Of a stretch of 64,000 nt of DNA, positions 45,701-52,262 are shown in pieces. The stretch is from Reichenbachiella sp. GTDB taxonomy: Bacteria > Bacteroidota > Bacteroidia > Cytophagales > Cyclobacteriaceae. The first letter of the stretch is position 1. Each line of letters opens with the position of its first letter. Position numbers and translations under genes: made by a program. The stretch covers positions 1,102,001 through 1,166,000 of the forward strand of contig NZ_JAWPMM010000001.1 of the NCBI RefSeq assembly GCF_033344935.1, in the 5' to 3' direction. The notes beneath the pieces were generated by a model that saw only the letters and a program-made list of their open reading frames with translations, did not search any database and was not told the origin of the DNA.

Positions 45701-48700
45701 ACGGGTGTATTGCCTATTCCGTTCCAAAGAGGATTGAGGCGATTCAATGTTTCGCTGATGCAGGTGAAGACCAGCAGGCTCTGAATAATGACGATCCTTT
45801 TGCCTTGATAGGAACACCGGTAGGTGGTAGTTGGTCTGGATATGGTGTGTCAGATGGCATGTTCTATCCGCAAGTGGCTGGTGTGGGAAAACATGAACTT
45901 ACCTATTCGTATTCTAGTGTTATAGGTGGTGAATCAGAGGATAAAATGATCGTACAAGTTGACTTTAATGAAATGACCGATACTTTCATGAGCAACTATA
46001 TCTTTCAGTACAAATATGATAAGTATGATAGGATGATTGAAAAACAGGTGCCTGGCGCAGGTTGGGTTTATATGGTATATGATGACAGAGATCGTTTGGT
46101 GATGACTCAGGATGGTAATCAAAGACCGGATAAAGAATGGGTCTTTACCAAATATGATCAACTGAACCGCCCAGTACTTACAGGTATTTATACACATGGT
46201 AGTGAAATCGATCAAGCCGCTATGCAAGGAGTAGTAGATCAATTTTACGCCGACGCGGCAGCCAATACTACACTGGGAGAACGAGTAGACGAATGGTATG
46301 AAGAGAGAGGATCAGCTGTCCATGGCTATACCAATAAATCATTCCCTTCAGTTTCTTCAAAAGACGAGTACCTCACCGTCACCTACTACGACAACTACGA
46401 TTTCTCCACCGATGGCCACTGGGGCTTGGGTGACTTTACCAGTGAAAATCAAGCCAAGACCTATGTGACAGGAGCCAAGGTACGAGTAGACCTTCCGGAT
46501 GGTAGCTATGACTGGAACGAATTAGTGACCCTCTATGACAGTAGATATCGAGTAGCCAGTAGTGTATCCAAGGACTATCAGGACAACTACGACTCCTTAG
46601 TCAATGAATATTATAGTTTGGTGCACCCACTAGTGGTCAAAACCACACACTATCACGAAAGTGCGTTGACCAATGCTGCCGACACCATTACTAAAGTATT
46701 TGACTACGATCATGCCGATCGATTGATGAGCGTGAGCCATCAAATCAATAGCGACCCTGCAGTAGTGATATTAGCAAATGAATACAACGAACTAGGGGAG
46801 TTGATCAAAAAGAAACTCAACGATGAAGGTGGAGGAAACTTCAGTCAGGAAGTAGACTATCAGTACAACATCCGAGGCTGGTTGACTAAAATCAATGATC
46901 CGGTCACACCAGACCCTGAAGACTACTTTGCCATGCAGCTCAAGTATGATGAAGCAGGTCAGTACAATGGGAACATAGGTGCGACCGCCTGGAAGAATCC
47001 TTTTGAAACTACCGCAAACGAATATGATTACACCTACGATCCAGTAAACCGACTGAAGTCAGCTGCCTACAACAGTGGCGCTTTCTCCGTACCCAACATC
47101 GACTACGACGCTAATGGAAACATCTTGGCCCTGGAAAGAAAGGGACTCGATGACACCGGAAGCACCACAGATTGGGATGATCTGGACTACAAGTATGTAG
47201 GCAATCAATTGACCAAAGTGGATGATAGTGGATCAGCAGATTTAGGTTTCAAAGACGGCGCCAGTGCAAGTACAGAATATGAGTATGATGCCAACGGCAA
47301 CATGATCAGCGATGCCAACAAAGGTATAGAAAGCATCGAGTACAACCATCTGAACCTCCCAACTGTTGTCACCCTGAGCAACGTCGAAGGGTCCGGCAAC
47401 AATGGACGAATAGAATACATCTACGATGCGGCAGGTACCAAACTCGCCCAGATCGTCTACGAGGATGGAACCCAAACCAAACGAACAGATTATCAGGGAG
47501 CCTTTATCTACGAAGACAGCGTGCTACAATTCATTCAGCATGAAGAGGGTAGAATCGTCTATGAAACAGATGTGAATGGAGAATTTGTAGAATATGAATA
47601 TCAGTATCATCTCAAAGATCATTTGGGTAATGTGCGAACGACATTCAAAGAAGAAGGAGATATAGAAGGATCATTTGCATCTTTCGAGCAAGCTAAGCAA
47701 TCAGAAGAATCAGACTATTTCATTGGCTATGATAACATGGTGAAGATAGATGCTGAGCTGTTTGATCATACCAAAAATCCTGAAGGTAGCCATAGCTCCA
47801 TCCGATTAAATGGTTTTGTAAGTCCTGATTCTACAGTCAATGAAAGTATTGGTTTAGCCAAATCTTTGAAAGTAAAGCCAGGAGATGTAATAGACATGAA
47901 AGTATATGCCAAGTATTTCTTGCAATCTGAGTCATCGGGATGGACGGGTACTTTGAATACCATTGCAACAAACATTGCCGGCAATGTTGGGGGTATTGTA
48001 GTAGATGGAGGAGGACTAGGGTTGGATACCCATCCATTCGTAGATTGGACGGAGAAGGCTAGCCCCACAGCTGCTCCCAAGGCCTATATGAATTATATGG
48101 TTTTTGATGAGTATTTTAATCTTATAGACGAAAAGACAGGTTTCAAACAGATCAGTGAATCAGCCAAAGAAAATGGTAGCGGAGTAGAACATGAAAAACT
48201 GGAACACAGCATCACTATCAGCCAATCGGGATATGTCTATATTTACCTATCGAATGAGGAAGATACGCCCATCGATGTGTTCTTTGACGATTTTACTGTG
48301 ACGCAAAACCATACCCCAATTGTCAGCAAAGATGATTATTATCCCTTTGGGTTGACGTTTGCTAGTTATAACAGACCTGCTAGTGTGGATCAGAGGTTTA
48401 AGTATAATGGGAAGGAATTAGTCTCTGACTTAGGATTTGGATTAATTGATTATCAAGCAAGATGGTATGATCCTGCACTGGGTAGATGGCACAGCATTGA
48501 CCCAGCAGCGGATTTGATGAGAAGACATTCTCCCTATAATTATGCTTTTGATAATCCGATTATGTTTATTGATCCTGATGGTATGATTCCAATGTTGACC
48601 GATGATAAATTAACTTCGACTAATCCTAATAGTTCTCTGAGTATTCATGAACAGAAAATAGATCAACATCATAAGGATCAGCCGATAAGTATTAAGGTTG

Positions 48701-49257
48701 ACGATCAGGCTGAAAGACCTAAAGATAATGGTACTGCAGGAACAACTTATACTGCAACTATTACGGTTGAACACTCAGATGGACGAAACGATACTTATAA
48801 AGGAAGTTCTCATCCGAATTCAACGTCTGAAACAGATAACTCAGCAGGTGCTAAGACCGTGGCGGAAGGAACTCATAATTTCTCGAATAAATTTGGGCAT
48901 GATGGAGGAAATCAAAAAGGATTAAATCTTGGACAAGGAGAAGTTTCTAAACATTCTCAAAGAACTGTTCCTGGTATTGATAAAAATGGAGAAAAAACTA
49001 CTGTAATTAATGCAAACGCACATTCAGGAACAAGCGATAATGGAAACTATAATAGCCGTGGTTCATTGGGCTGTATAACTGTTTGTCCTACTGATGTTGA
49101 AAGGTTTAACAGTAATTTTGATTGGAGTGGAGGAAATACTGGTAATTCTCATGGAACTATAACTATTTCAAGGACAAATACATCAATGAAGAAAACTGCA
49201 GAATTCCAGCAACAAAAATATGTAGAATATAAAAATCAACTTAAAGGAATATATTGA
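42763..49257 (+). CDS. RHS-repeat core protein with Ig-like repeat stalk and C-terminal L,D-transpeptidase-like toxin candidate
   Basis: 2164 aa from ATG 42763, which gives signal peptide MTIRRITTFLIFLFTSQVA; the frame opens earlier but that part only overlaps the previous gene. Order: Gly-rich linker (about 45-75), about 80 residues of beta structure, nine Ig-like repeats of about 88 residues (155-1000), then the second half of the RHS shell (from about 1070: NYIFQYKYDKYDRMIEKQ), and the RHS core (YNGKELVSDLGFGLIDYQAR, GRWHSIDPAAD at 1907, DPDGM at 1937). The last 220 residues are unrelated to RHS and contain NANAHSG (His2087) and SLGCITV (Cys2104). The core cage is expected to enclose this C-terminal domain. 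Its stop overlaps the lipoprotein start (TGATG). Confidence 0.85.
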   Translation: MTIRRITTFLIFLFTSQVAISQQKETDVKSINLKESQLAAPMYLPPPDDGGGGGTGGGGTGGGGGGSTSPPPTPSTTISTSYYCGSTRVKRNATPPSYVRWYWQTVSYGTSWSYGYGSTYTFSSTRHVYLRSYDTRTLKWGGYKYVGYMRVNPNNLNAGNTSGAKTICYGASAGTLGNSSSASGGLSSYSYQWQVSSNNSSWSNISGATGTTYSPGNLTSTRYYRRRVTSCGYTKYAASEKVTVRANLSAGSIGNAQTVCYNGNPSTLTNTSSASGGATRTYQWQKSTTSSSSGFSNISGATGSTYDPPALTQTTWYRRRVTSSSGCGTKYTNVIGIGVRSNLNAGSIGNAQTLCYNGDPSTLSNTTSASGGATRTYQWQKSTTSSSSGFSDISGASSSTYDPPALSETTWYRRRVTSTSGCGTQYTNVVQVSIYETLSAGSIGNAQTMCYNENPSSLTSTASASGGTSRVYQWQKSTTSSTNGFIDIGGESSNTYDPPSLTQTTWYRRKVTSGSGCGTKYTNVIQISVFDELSPGIITNPQALCNGGDPGVLGSDLASSGGGSTTYQWQQSTTSSSEGFSDITGAANSTYDPANLNQTTWYKRKVTSADGCGTKYSNTLQITIYEDLQAGTIDNAQVICYNGDPEAIQSAIDASGGTGLVYQWQASITGATEGFSDIAGATNSDYDPLNLSDTTWFRRKVSSGAGCGVLYSNSVEVSVYEDLLPGTVGNSQTLCNLSDPTVLTNTASASGGISNTYQWEHSTVSESSGFTDIPGAIDEFFDPPVLTQTTWYRRKATAGYGCGIATTEPVEINIAQVVEAGTIANDQSVCEGILPNDLTGSVPTGGMGTYMTQWESSADNESWSVLEGETHADLSFTSFGQSTYYRRVVSNSCGSDVSNTVLVSFKPLPDAGIIEADQQTCLELAPATIIGTDFSAIPSTTYQWQSSVDEVEWNDIVGETNTNYNPPAQTQSYRRAVTHDGCIAYSVPKRIEAIQCFADAGEDQQALNNDDPFALIGTPVGGSWSGYGVSDGMFYPQVAGVGKHELTYSYSSVIGGESEDKMIVQVDFNEMTDTFMSNYIFQYKYDKYDRMIEKQVPGAGWVYMVYDDRDRLVMTQDGNQRPDKEWVFTKYDQLNRPVLTGIYTHGSEIDQAAMQGVVDQFYADAAANTTLGERVDEWYEERGSAVHGYTNKSFPSVSSKDEYLTVTYYDNYDFSTDGHWGLGDFTSENQAKTYVTGAKVRVDLPDGSYDWNELVTLYDSRYRVASSVSKDYQDNYDSLVNEYYSLVHPLVVKTTHYHESALTNAADTITKVFDYDHADRLMSVSHQINSDPAVVILANEYNELGELIKKKLNDEGGGNFSQEVDYQYNIRGWLTKINDPVTPDPEDYFAMQLKYDEAGQYNGNIGATAWKNPFETTANEYDYTYDPVNRLKSAAYNSGAFSVPNIDYDANGNILALERKGLDDTGSTTDWDDLDYKYVGNQLTKVDDSGSADLGFKDGASASTEYEYDANGNMISDANKGIESIEYNHLNLPTVVTLSNVEGSGNNGRIEYIYDAAGTKLAQIVYEDGTQTKRTDYQGAFIYEDSVLQFIQHEEGRIVYETDVNGEFVEYEYQYHLKDHLGNVRTTFKEEGDIEGSFASFEQAKQSEESDYFIGYDNMVKIDAELFDHTKNPEGSHSSIRLNGFVSPDSTVNESIGLAKSLKVKPGDVIDMKVYAKYFLQSESSGWTGTLNTIATNIAGNVGGIVVDGGGLGLDTHPFVDWTEKASPTAAPKAYMNYMVFDEYFNLIDEKTGFKQISESAKENGSGVEHEKLEHSITISQSGYVYIYLSNEEDTPIDVFFDDFTVTQNHTPIVSKDDYYPFGLTFASYNRPASVDQRFKYNGKELVSDLGFGLIDYQARWYDPALGRWHSIDPAADLMRRHSPYNYAFDNPIMFIDPDGMIPMLTDDKLTSTNPNSSLSIHEQKIDQHHKDQPISIKVDDQAERPKDNGTAGTTYTATITVEHSDGRNDTYKGSSHPNSTSETDNSAGAKTVAEGTHNFSNKFGHDGGNQKGLNLGQGEVSKHSQRTVPGIDKNGEKTTVINANAHSGTSDNGNYNSRGSLGCITVCPTDVERFNSNFDWSGGNTGNSHGTITISRTNTSMKKTAEFQQQKYVEYKNQLKGIY
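43230..45750 (+). repeat. Nine tandem Ig-like coding repeats
   Basis: Units of about 265 bp encode an AG(S/T)IGNAQTxCYNGxP start, a YQWQKSTTSS middle and a TTWYRRRVTSxxGCGTKY end, with one Cys near each end. Units 2, 3 and 4 are also near-identical at DNA level in blocks such as cttatcaatggcaaaaatc. Later units are more diverged, so the array seems to have grown recently at its 5' side. Confidence 0.85.
47368..47394 (+). repeat. Palindromic repeat-like sequence inside the RHS core coding region
   Basis: GTCACCCTGAGCAACGTCGA followed by AGGGTCC forms an ACCCT...AGGGT hairpin. It resembles the CACCCTGAGC...GTCGAAGGG interspersed repeat I know from many Bacteroidota genomes. It is in frame and adds VTLSNVEGSG to the protein between two YD-type segments. 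Confidence 0.4.
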
Positions 49258-49919
49258 TGAAAAAAATTTCGAAATCCATATTGATTATTGGTGGGTTGGT
49301 AGTGCAACTCTGCTGTACAGGTCAAAAAAACGAGAATAATACTGAGCAGGAAAATAATCCTCCTGAGATCGCTAAGGCTGAAAAGTTAGAAGTGCAAGAA
49401 CCAATAAAAGAGGAAGATGATTGTTCTGTTTCTAAAGAGCTAGAAAGGTTAATTATTGATTTGCATATTGAAAAAAGGGCTGAAGCAAAGTTACAAATTT
49501 TGGATACTGTGTCACAGATTGTAAACAAGGATATTCTTGTCTTTGAAAACGAATGTGCGCTATTAACAATTGAAGATTGGTTTGTTGAGAATGGAACATA
49601 TTCTTTTTTCTCAATAATTGAGGATTTAAACAAATCAGAATTAGCTTTTAATGGTTATAAGTTCATTGATCAAGTCTATGTTGTTTACCAGAATAATGCC
49701 GAGTTAAGTCAGTATTTAGCAAAAAAATTAAGCGATTTAGCGAATAATAGCCCTGCCAAATTTGTTGGATATATAGAATCAATCGAGGATTCAACCAAGC
49801 GAAGTAAAACTTTATTGAGACCCTTTTGGGGACAAAGAAATAGTGATGAATTTATGATAGAGGTCAATAATTCGAAATACAAGGATGAAATAATTAACGT
49901 ATTAAAAAACAGTGGTTAA
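49257..49919 (+). CDS. Lipoprotein, candidate immunity protein for the RHS C-terminal domain
   Basis: 220 aa from ATG 49257, overlapping the RHS stop codon by one base (TGATG); a TTG one codon earlier is also possible. Its signal peptide ends in a lipobox (VVQLCC, Cys19 or Cys20), then comes a Glu/Asn-rich tether (about 25-55) and a helical domain (ELERLIIDLHIEKRAEAKLQ). The local A/T-rich base use matches the toxin-like 3' end of the RHS gene, as in polymorphic toxin-immunity pairs. A membrane-anchored, periplasm-facing immunity protein fits a peptidoglycan-acting toxin. No family recognised. Confidence 0.6.
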   Translation: MKKISKSILIIGGLVVQLCCTGQKNENNTEQENNPPEIAKAEKLEVQEPIKEEDDCSVSKELERLIIDLHIEKRAEAKLQILDTVSQIVNKDILVFENECALLTIEDWFVENGTYSFFSIIEDLNKSELAFNGYKFIDQVYVVYQNNAELSQYLAKKLSDLANNSPAKFVGYIESIEDSTKRSKTLLRPFWGQRNSDEFMIEVNNSKYKDEIINVLKNSG

Positions 49920-50059
49920 CTGTTTCATTGAAGGAATAAGAGGTCAAGCTACCAATTATCATATAACGAAAATAAGTTGGGTATATAAGACATATTGATA
50001 GTTTTAAAAACCAAAGTATCAACCCTGCTAGGCGTAGAATGAAATAAAGAGAAGGTACT

Positions 50060-50108
50060 AGGTGTAGTTTGTCCCAAAGGGATGCCTTCGGCGCAACTAC
50101 ACCTTTTT
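50060..50108 (+). terminator. Compound hairpin with two-hairpin core, ends the RHS operon
   Basis: A 10-bp stem AGGTGTAGTT / AACTACACCT (50060-50069, 50095-50104) followed by five T encloses a 25-nt core that folds into two mini-hairpins (TCCC-AAA-GGGA and GCC-TTC-GGC). It should work as an intrinsic terminator for the RHS-immunity unit. The core recurs inside other stems at 50573 and 55402. Confidence 0.7.
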
Positions 50109-50150
50109 ATTAATCACGCGGTGTTGATATTGAAGTGTAGATGCAATCTA

Positions 50151-50260
50151 CTCCCCAACTGGTCGTAGGTTAAGCGTTAGCGATCCTAGGACCTAGATTG
50201 AGCAAGGGCGTCCGCCCGATTGACTATATTAGCACTACACATTAAACCATAATCCTAACC
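50151..50260. repeat. Dispersed structured repeat, copy A
   Basis: A non-coding element shared with copies at 53095 and 58812. It has a stem GGTCGTAGG / CCTAGGACC (50161-50169, 50185-50193; one mismatch) and a second hairpin GGGCG-TC-CGCCC (50206-50217). Copy C keeps both hairpins with different paired bases. Confidence 0.6.
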
Positions 50261-50284
50261 TAACTAACGGGTAGAAAATATGCT

Positions 50285-50356
50285 ATACGAGATCAACTTT
50301 CGATTCACAGTGTGACATTTACAGTTGTAAATTGGATAGATCTCTTTATTAGAGAT
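50285..50356 (+). pseudogene. Degenerate RAYT N-terminal fragment (oldest)
   Basis: The frame reads IRDQLSIHSVTFTVVNWIDL then FIRD, matching residues 7-31 of the intact transposase (IRDNAGLYFVTFTIVGWVDL, FVRRD). It has no start codon and runs directly into the first REP hairpin. It looks like the leftover head of an earlier RAYT copy. Confidence 0.65.
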
Positions 50357-50361
50357 ATATT

Positions 50362-50415
50362 CCCGCTCGGTCGCAATTGTATTGCGACTGTAATCTTATA
50401 TAGCATTTACAATGC
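50362..50415 (+). repeat. REP hairpin pair of the first truncated RAYT copy
   Basis: CCCGCTCG, then the hairpin GTCGCAAT-TGT-ATTGCGAC (50370-50388), then a second hairpin GCATT-TAC-AATGC (50403-50415). It is a direct repeat of the 5' end of the intact RAYT unit 195 bp further on, but without the 22-nt core in the first hairpin loop. Confidence 0.8.
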
Positions 50416-50437
50416 GAGTGTTCTATCTTTATCTTCT

Positions 50438-50620
50438 ATGGCCAACCGATATAAGATTAGAGATAATGCGGGACTGTATTTTGTAACCTTTACTATAGTG
50501 GGCTGGGTTGATTTGTTTGTAAGAAGGGATTACAAAGATTGCCTGATAGATTCACTCCCGCTCGGTCGCAATTGTCCCAAAGGGATGCCTATGGCGTATT
50601 GCGACTGTAATCTTATATAG
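50438..50620 (+). pseudogene. Truncated RAYT copy, 39 codons then REP read-through
   Basis: ATG 50438 opens a 60-codon frame whose first 39 residues equal those of the intact transposase (MANRYKIRDNAGLYFVTFTI ... CLIDS). It then runs into the next REP unit (LPLGRNCPKG) and stops at 50620. The rest of this copy is missing, also after the downstream intact unit. It is therefore a broken gene interrupted by, or duplicated with, the following element. Confidence 0.8.
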
Positions 50621-50632
50621 CATTTACAATGC
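50557..50632 (+). repeat. Left REP end with two-hairpin core in its loop
   Basis: The stem GTCGCAAT / ATTGCGAC (50565-50572, 50598-50605) encloses a 25-nt loop, TGTCCCAAAGGGATGCCT then ATGGCGT, instead of the 3-nt loop of the copy at 50370. The enclosed core is nearly the same as that of the hairpin at 50060. The second hairpin GCATT-TAC-AATGC is at 50620-50632. Confidence 0.75.
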
Positions 50633-50654
50633 GAGTGTTCTATCTTTATCTTCT

Positions 50655-51200
50655 ATGGCCAACCGATATAAGATTAGAGATAACGCGGGACTGTATTTTG
50701 TAACCTTTACTATAGTGGGCTGGGTTGATTTGTTTGTAAGAAGGGATTACAAAGATTGCCTGATAGATTCACTCAATTATTGTGTCAAAGAGAAAGTGTT
50801 AAGAGTGCATGCCTATGTGCTAATGACTAGTCACCTGCATATGATTGTAAGTTCGGCACAAGGTCACGATCTGGTTTCTACCATCAGAGACTTTAAAAAG
50901 TTTACTTCTAAGTCGCTTATTAGGCTAATCAAAGCAATTCCAGAGAGTCGTAGGGAATGGATGTTAAACAAGTTTAGCTATGAGGCTAATCGAACTCAAC
51001 GAGGTTCAGATTACATACTTTGGAAAGAAGGGTATCATGCAAAACAGATAGAGACTAATGATTTTTTGGATGAAAAACTGGACTATATTCACAACAATCC
51101 CGTGGAGGCTGGTTTTGTAAATGTGCCGGAAGAGTATTTATACAGTAGTGCCAGAAACTATGCAGGAAAAGAAGCGGTGATGGCTATTGATTTGTTATAG
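50655..51200 (+). CDS. REP-associated tyrosine transposase (RAYT, Y1/HUH type)
   Basis: 181 aa. Single-strand-specific Y1 transposase related to IS200/IS605 TnpA that moves or maintains REP hairpins. The metal-binding HxH motif is His60-Leu-His62 in YVLMTSHLHMIV. The typical closing motif YIHNNPVEAGFV lies near 142-153, and candidate catalytic Tyr residues lie in NKFSYEANR. The gene is complete, starts at ATG 50655 right after the left REP hairpins and ends 8 bp before the right REP hairpins. It may serve in trans for REP elements elsewhere in the genome. Confidence 0.9.
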   Translation: MANRYKIRDNAGLYFVTFTIVGWVDLFVRRDYKDCLIDSLNYCVKEKVLRVHAYVLMTSHLHMIVSSAQGHDLVSTIRDFKKFTSKSLIRLIKAIPESRREWMLNKFSYEANRTQRGSDYILWKEGYHAKQIETNDFLDEKLDYIHNNPVEAGFVNVPEEYLYSSARNYAGKEAVMAIDLL

Positions 51201-51208
51201 CTTCAACA

Positions 51209-51261
51209 GGCATTGCAAATGCCCGGAAGGTACAATCGCAATACAATTGCGATCGAGCGGG
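51209..51261 (-). repeat. Right REP end of the RAYT unit
   Basis: Two hairpins, GGCATT-GCA-AATGCC (51209-51223) and ATCGCAAT-ACA-ATTGCGAT (51235-51253), then CGAGCGGG. It is the mirror of the left end. The stem differs from the left one at its outermost pair but stays paired (G-C replaced by A-T), which indicates selection for the hairpin. Confidence 0.75.
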
Positions 51262-51336
51262 AATAATATATTTATCACAGAAATAAATAAGCCATATATT
51301 TTTAACTGTCAGTTATATTGTATATGTTTGCATTAG

Positions 51337-51517
51337 TTCTTTGAATTATTAAGATAGGTAAAAGGCACCCGAAAGTTGGGAAACCAATATTTGAAGTGCA
51401 TTTAGTTGCGCAATGGAAGTAATCCATCACACGCCTGGACATGAACTCTTGAAACCACTAGTCTAGAACTAGAACCATCAAGACCTCTGAAACAACTCTT
51501 TTCAGTCTGTTTTTTTA
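51337..51517 (+). ncRNA. Candidate structured RNA upstream of the retron-like cassette
   Basis: This non-coding stretch holds three successive stem-loops: ATGGA-AGTAA-TCCAT with an outer GCG/CGC (51408-51434), a longer TCTTGA..TCAAGA stem enclosing CTAGT-CTAGA-ACTAG (51447-51483), and CTGAAA..TTTCAG followed within four bases by T7 (51487-51516), which looks like a terminator. A TATGTTTG -7-like element lies at 51323-51330. It is the best place for a retron msr-msd RNA, but I could not find a convincing a1/a2 end-pairing or branching G, so the boundaries are guesses. Confidence 0.35.
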
Positions 51518-51605
51518 GAGAGACATGATTATGTTTTATTATTTAAAAGCATAAAAAACAGGCAGAATAATAGGGGGTGAGATACAGTAGATCGCGCGTG
51601 ACGGC

Positions 51606-51650
51606 TCTGCCAATTACCGAGAAGGCAGACGGTAATATTGCCGTTTTCTT
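51606..51650 (+). promoter_or_regulatory. Interlocked stems (H-type pseudoknot) in the cassette leader
   Basis: TCTGCC (51606-51611) pairs with GGCAGA (51624-51629), and ATTACCG (51613-51619) pairs with CGGTAAT (51630-51636). The order 1-2-1'-2' is that of an H-type pseudoknot with 6- and 7-bp stems. The last arm can alternatively form ACGGTAAT / ATTGCCGT followed by TTTCTT. The element ends 15 bp before the ATG of the 75-aa gene, so it may be a translational or transcriptional switch, or part of the retron RNA. Confidence 0.45.
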
Positions 51651-51665
51651 AAATCTATATTTTAG

Positions 51666-51893
51666 ATGACAAATATCTTAATAGCAGGAGATCTTCTCGA
51701 GAAGCTTGAGAAACTCCATTTGAAGAACCGCGATCTGTTGTCGGTTGAAGATGAACAGGTTTTGAATGATTGTATCAGTGCTTTAAAGGAGCTACAGGAA
51801 CAAGAGTCCGATGAAAAGTCGGAGGAAGTTTTTGGAACAGCTCTTAAGGTGATCCTTCACCTACTAAAGTTTTTTACTGATGTTGAGTTCTAA
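51666..51893 (+). CDS. 75-aa acidic helical protein, first gene of the retron-like cassette
   Basis: 75 aa, strongly charged and helical (LLEKLEKLHLKNRDLLSVED, ELQEQESDEKSEEVF) with a hydrophobic C-terminal helix (TALKVILHLLKFFTDVEF). No signal peptide. No family recognised. It precedes the XRE gene by 48 bp on the same strand and shares the structured leader. It could be an accessory or antitoxin-like part of the cassette. Confidence 0.6.
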   Translation: MTNILIAGDLLEKLEKLHLKNRDLLSVEDEQVLNDCISALKELQEQESDEKSEEVFGTALKVILHLLKFFTDVEF

Positions 51894-51941
51894 CCTTGAT
51901 TCTGGAAACTAGCCTCCCTATTTACTTTAAACGTTTATATC

Positions 51942-52262
51942 ATGGACTTAGGAAACACGATTAACTCGCTGAGAAAGCACAAGGGCCTTAAGCAAGGAGA
52001 CCTAGCTAATCAATCTGGATTAACTCAAGCCTATGTGTCTCAAATTGAGAAGAACAAAAAAGAGCCAAATATGTCAGCACTCAAAAAAATATGCGAAGTG
52101 CTAGGCATACCACTTCCAGTATTGTTCTTTTTGTCAATAGATGACCAAGATATACCAACCCAAAAGCAAGCAGCTTTTAAAATGTTGTCCCCTTCAATCA
52201 AATCATTTATTGAAGAATTTTTCATTGATAAATCCTTAAATACCTCTATTGATCCGATCTAA
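51942..52262 (+). CDS. XRE-family HTH protein, accessory to the reverse transcriptase
   Basis: 106 aa. A complete Cro/C1-type HTH covers about 5-60 (INSLRKHKGLKQGDLANQSG, TQAYVSQIEKNKKEPNMSAL). The C-terminal 40 residues are helical (LSPSIKSFIEEFFIDKSL). Its 3' end overlaps the reverse transcriptase gene by 14 bp, so the two proteins are probably made together. In retrons a DNA-binding accessory protein can be effector or partner; a repressor role on its own promoter is also possible. Confidence 0.85.
   Translation: MDLGNTINSLRKHKGLKQGDLANQSGLTQAYVSQIEKNKKEPNMSALKKICEVLGIPLPVLFFLSIDDQDIPTQKQAAFKMLSPSIKSFIEEFFIDKSLNTSIDPI

Larger units (their letters stand above)
50557..51261 (+). mobile_element. 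Intact REP-RAYT unit with mirrored termini
   Basis: The element begins CCCGCTCGGTCGCAAT (50557-50572) and ends ATTGCGATCGAGCGGG (51246-51261), an inverted terminal arrangement. Both ends carry two hairpins in mirror order: GTCGCAAT..ATTGCGAC and GCATT-TAC-AATGC on the left, GGCATT-GCA-AATGCC and ATCGCAAT-ACA-ATTGCGAT on the right. The transposase gene lies between. No target-site duplication could be identified. Confidence 0.75.

Noticed and set aside
43230-45750. CRISPR-like array
   Set aside because: The regular repeats are coding, about 265 bp long, without short palindromic direct repeats or unique spacers; no CRISPR array was found anywhere in the window.
50312-50620. A 102-codon frame starting in the oldest RAYT fragment
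   Set aside because: It runs through two REP hairpins and two truncated RAYT heads; it is read-through of repeats, not one protein.
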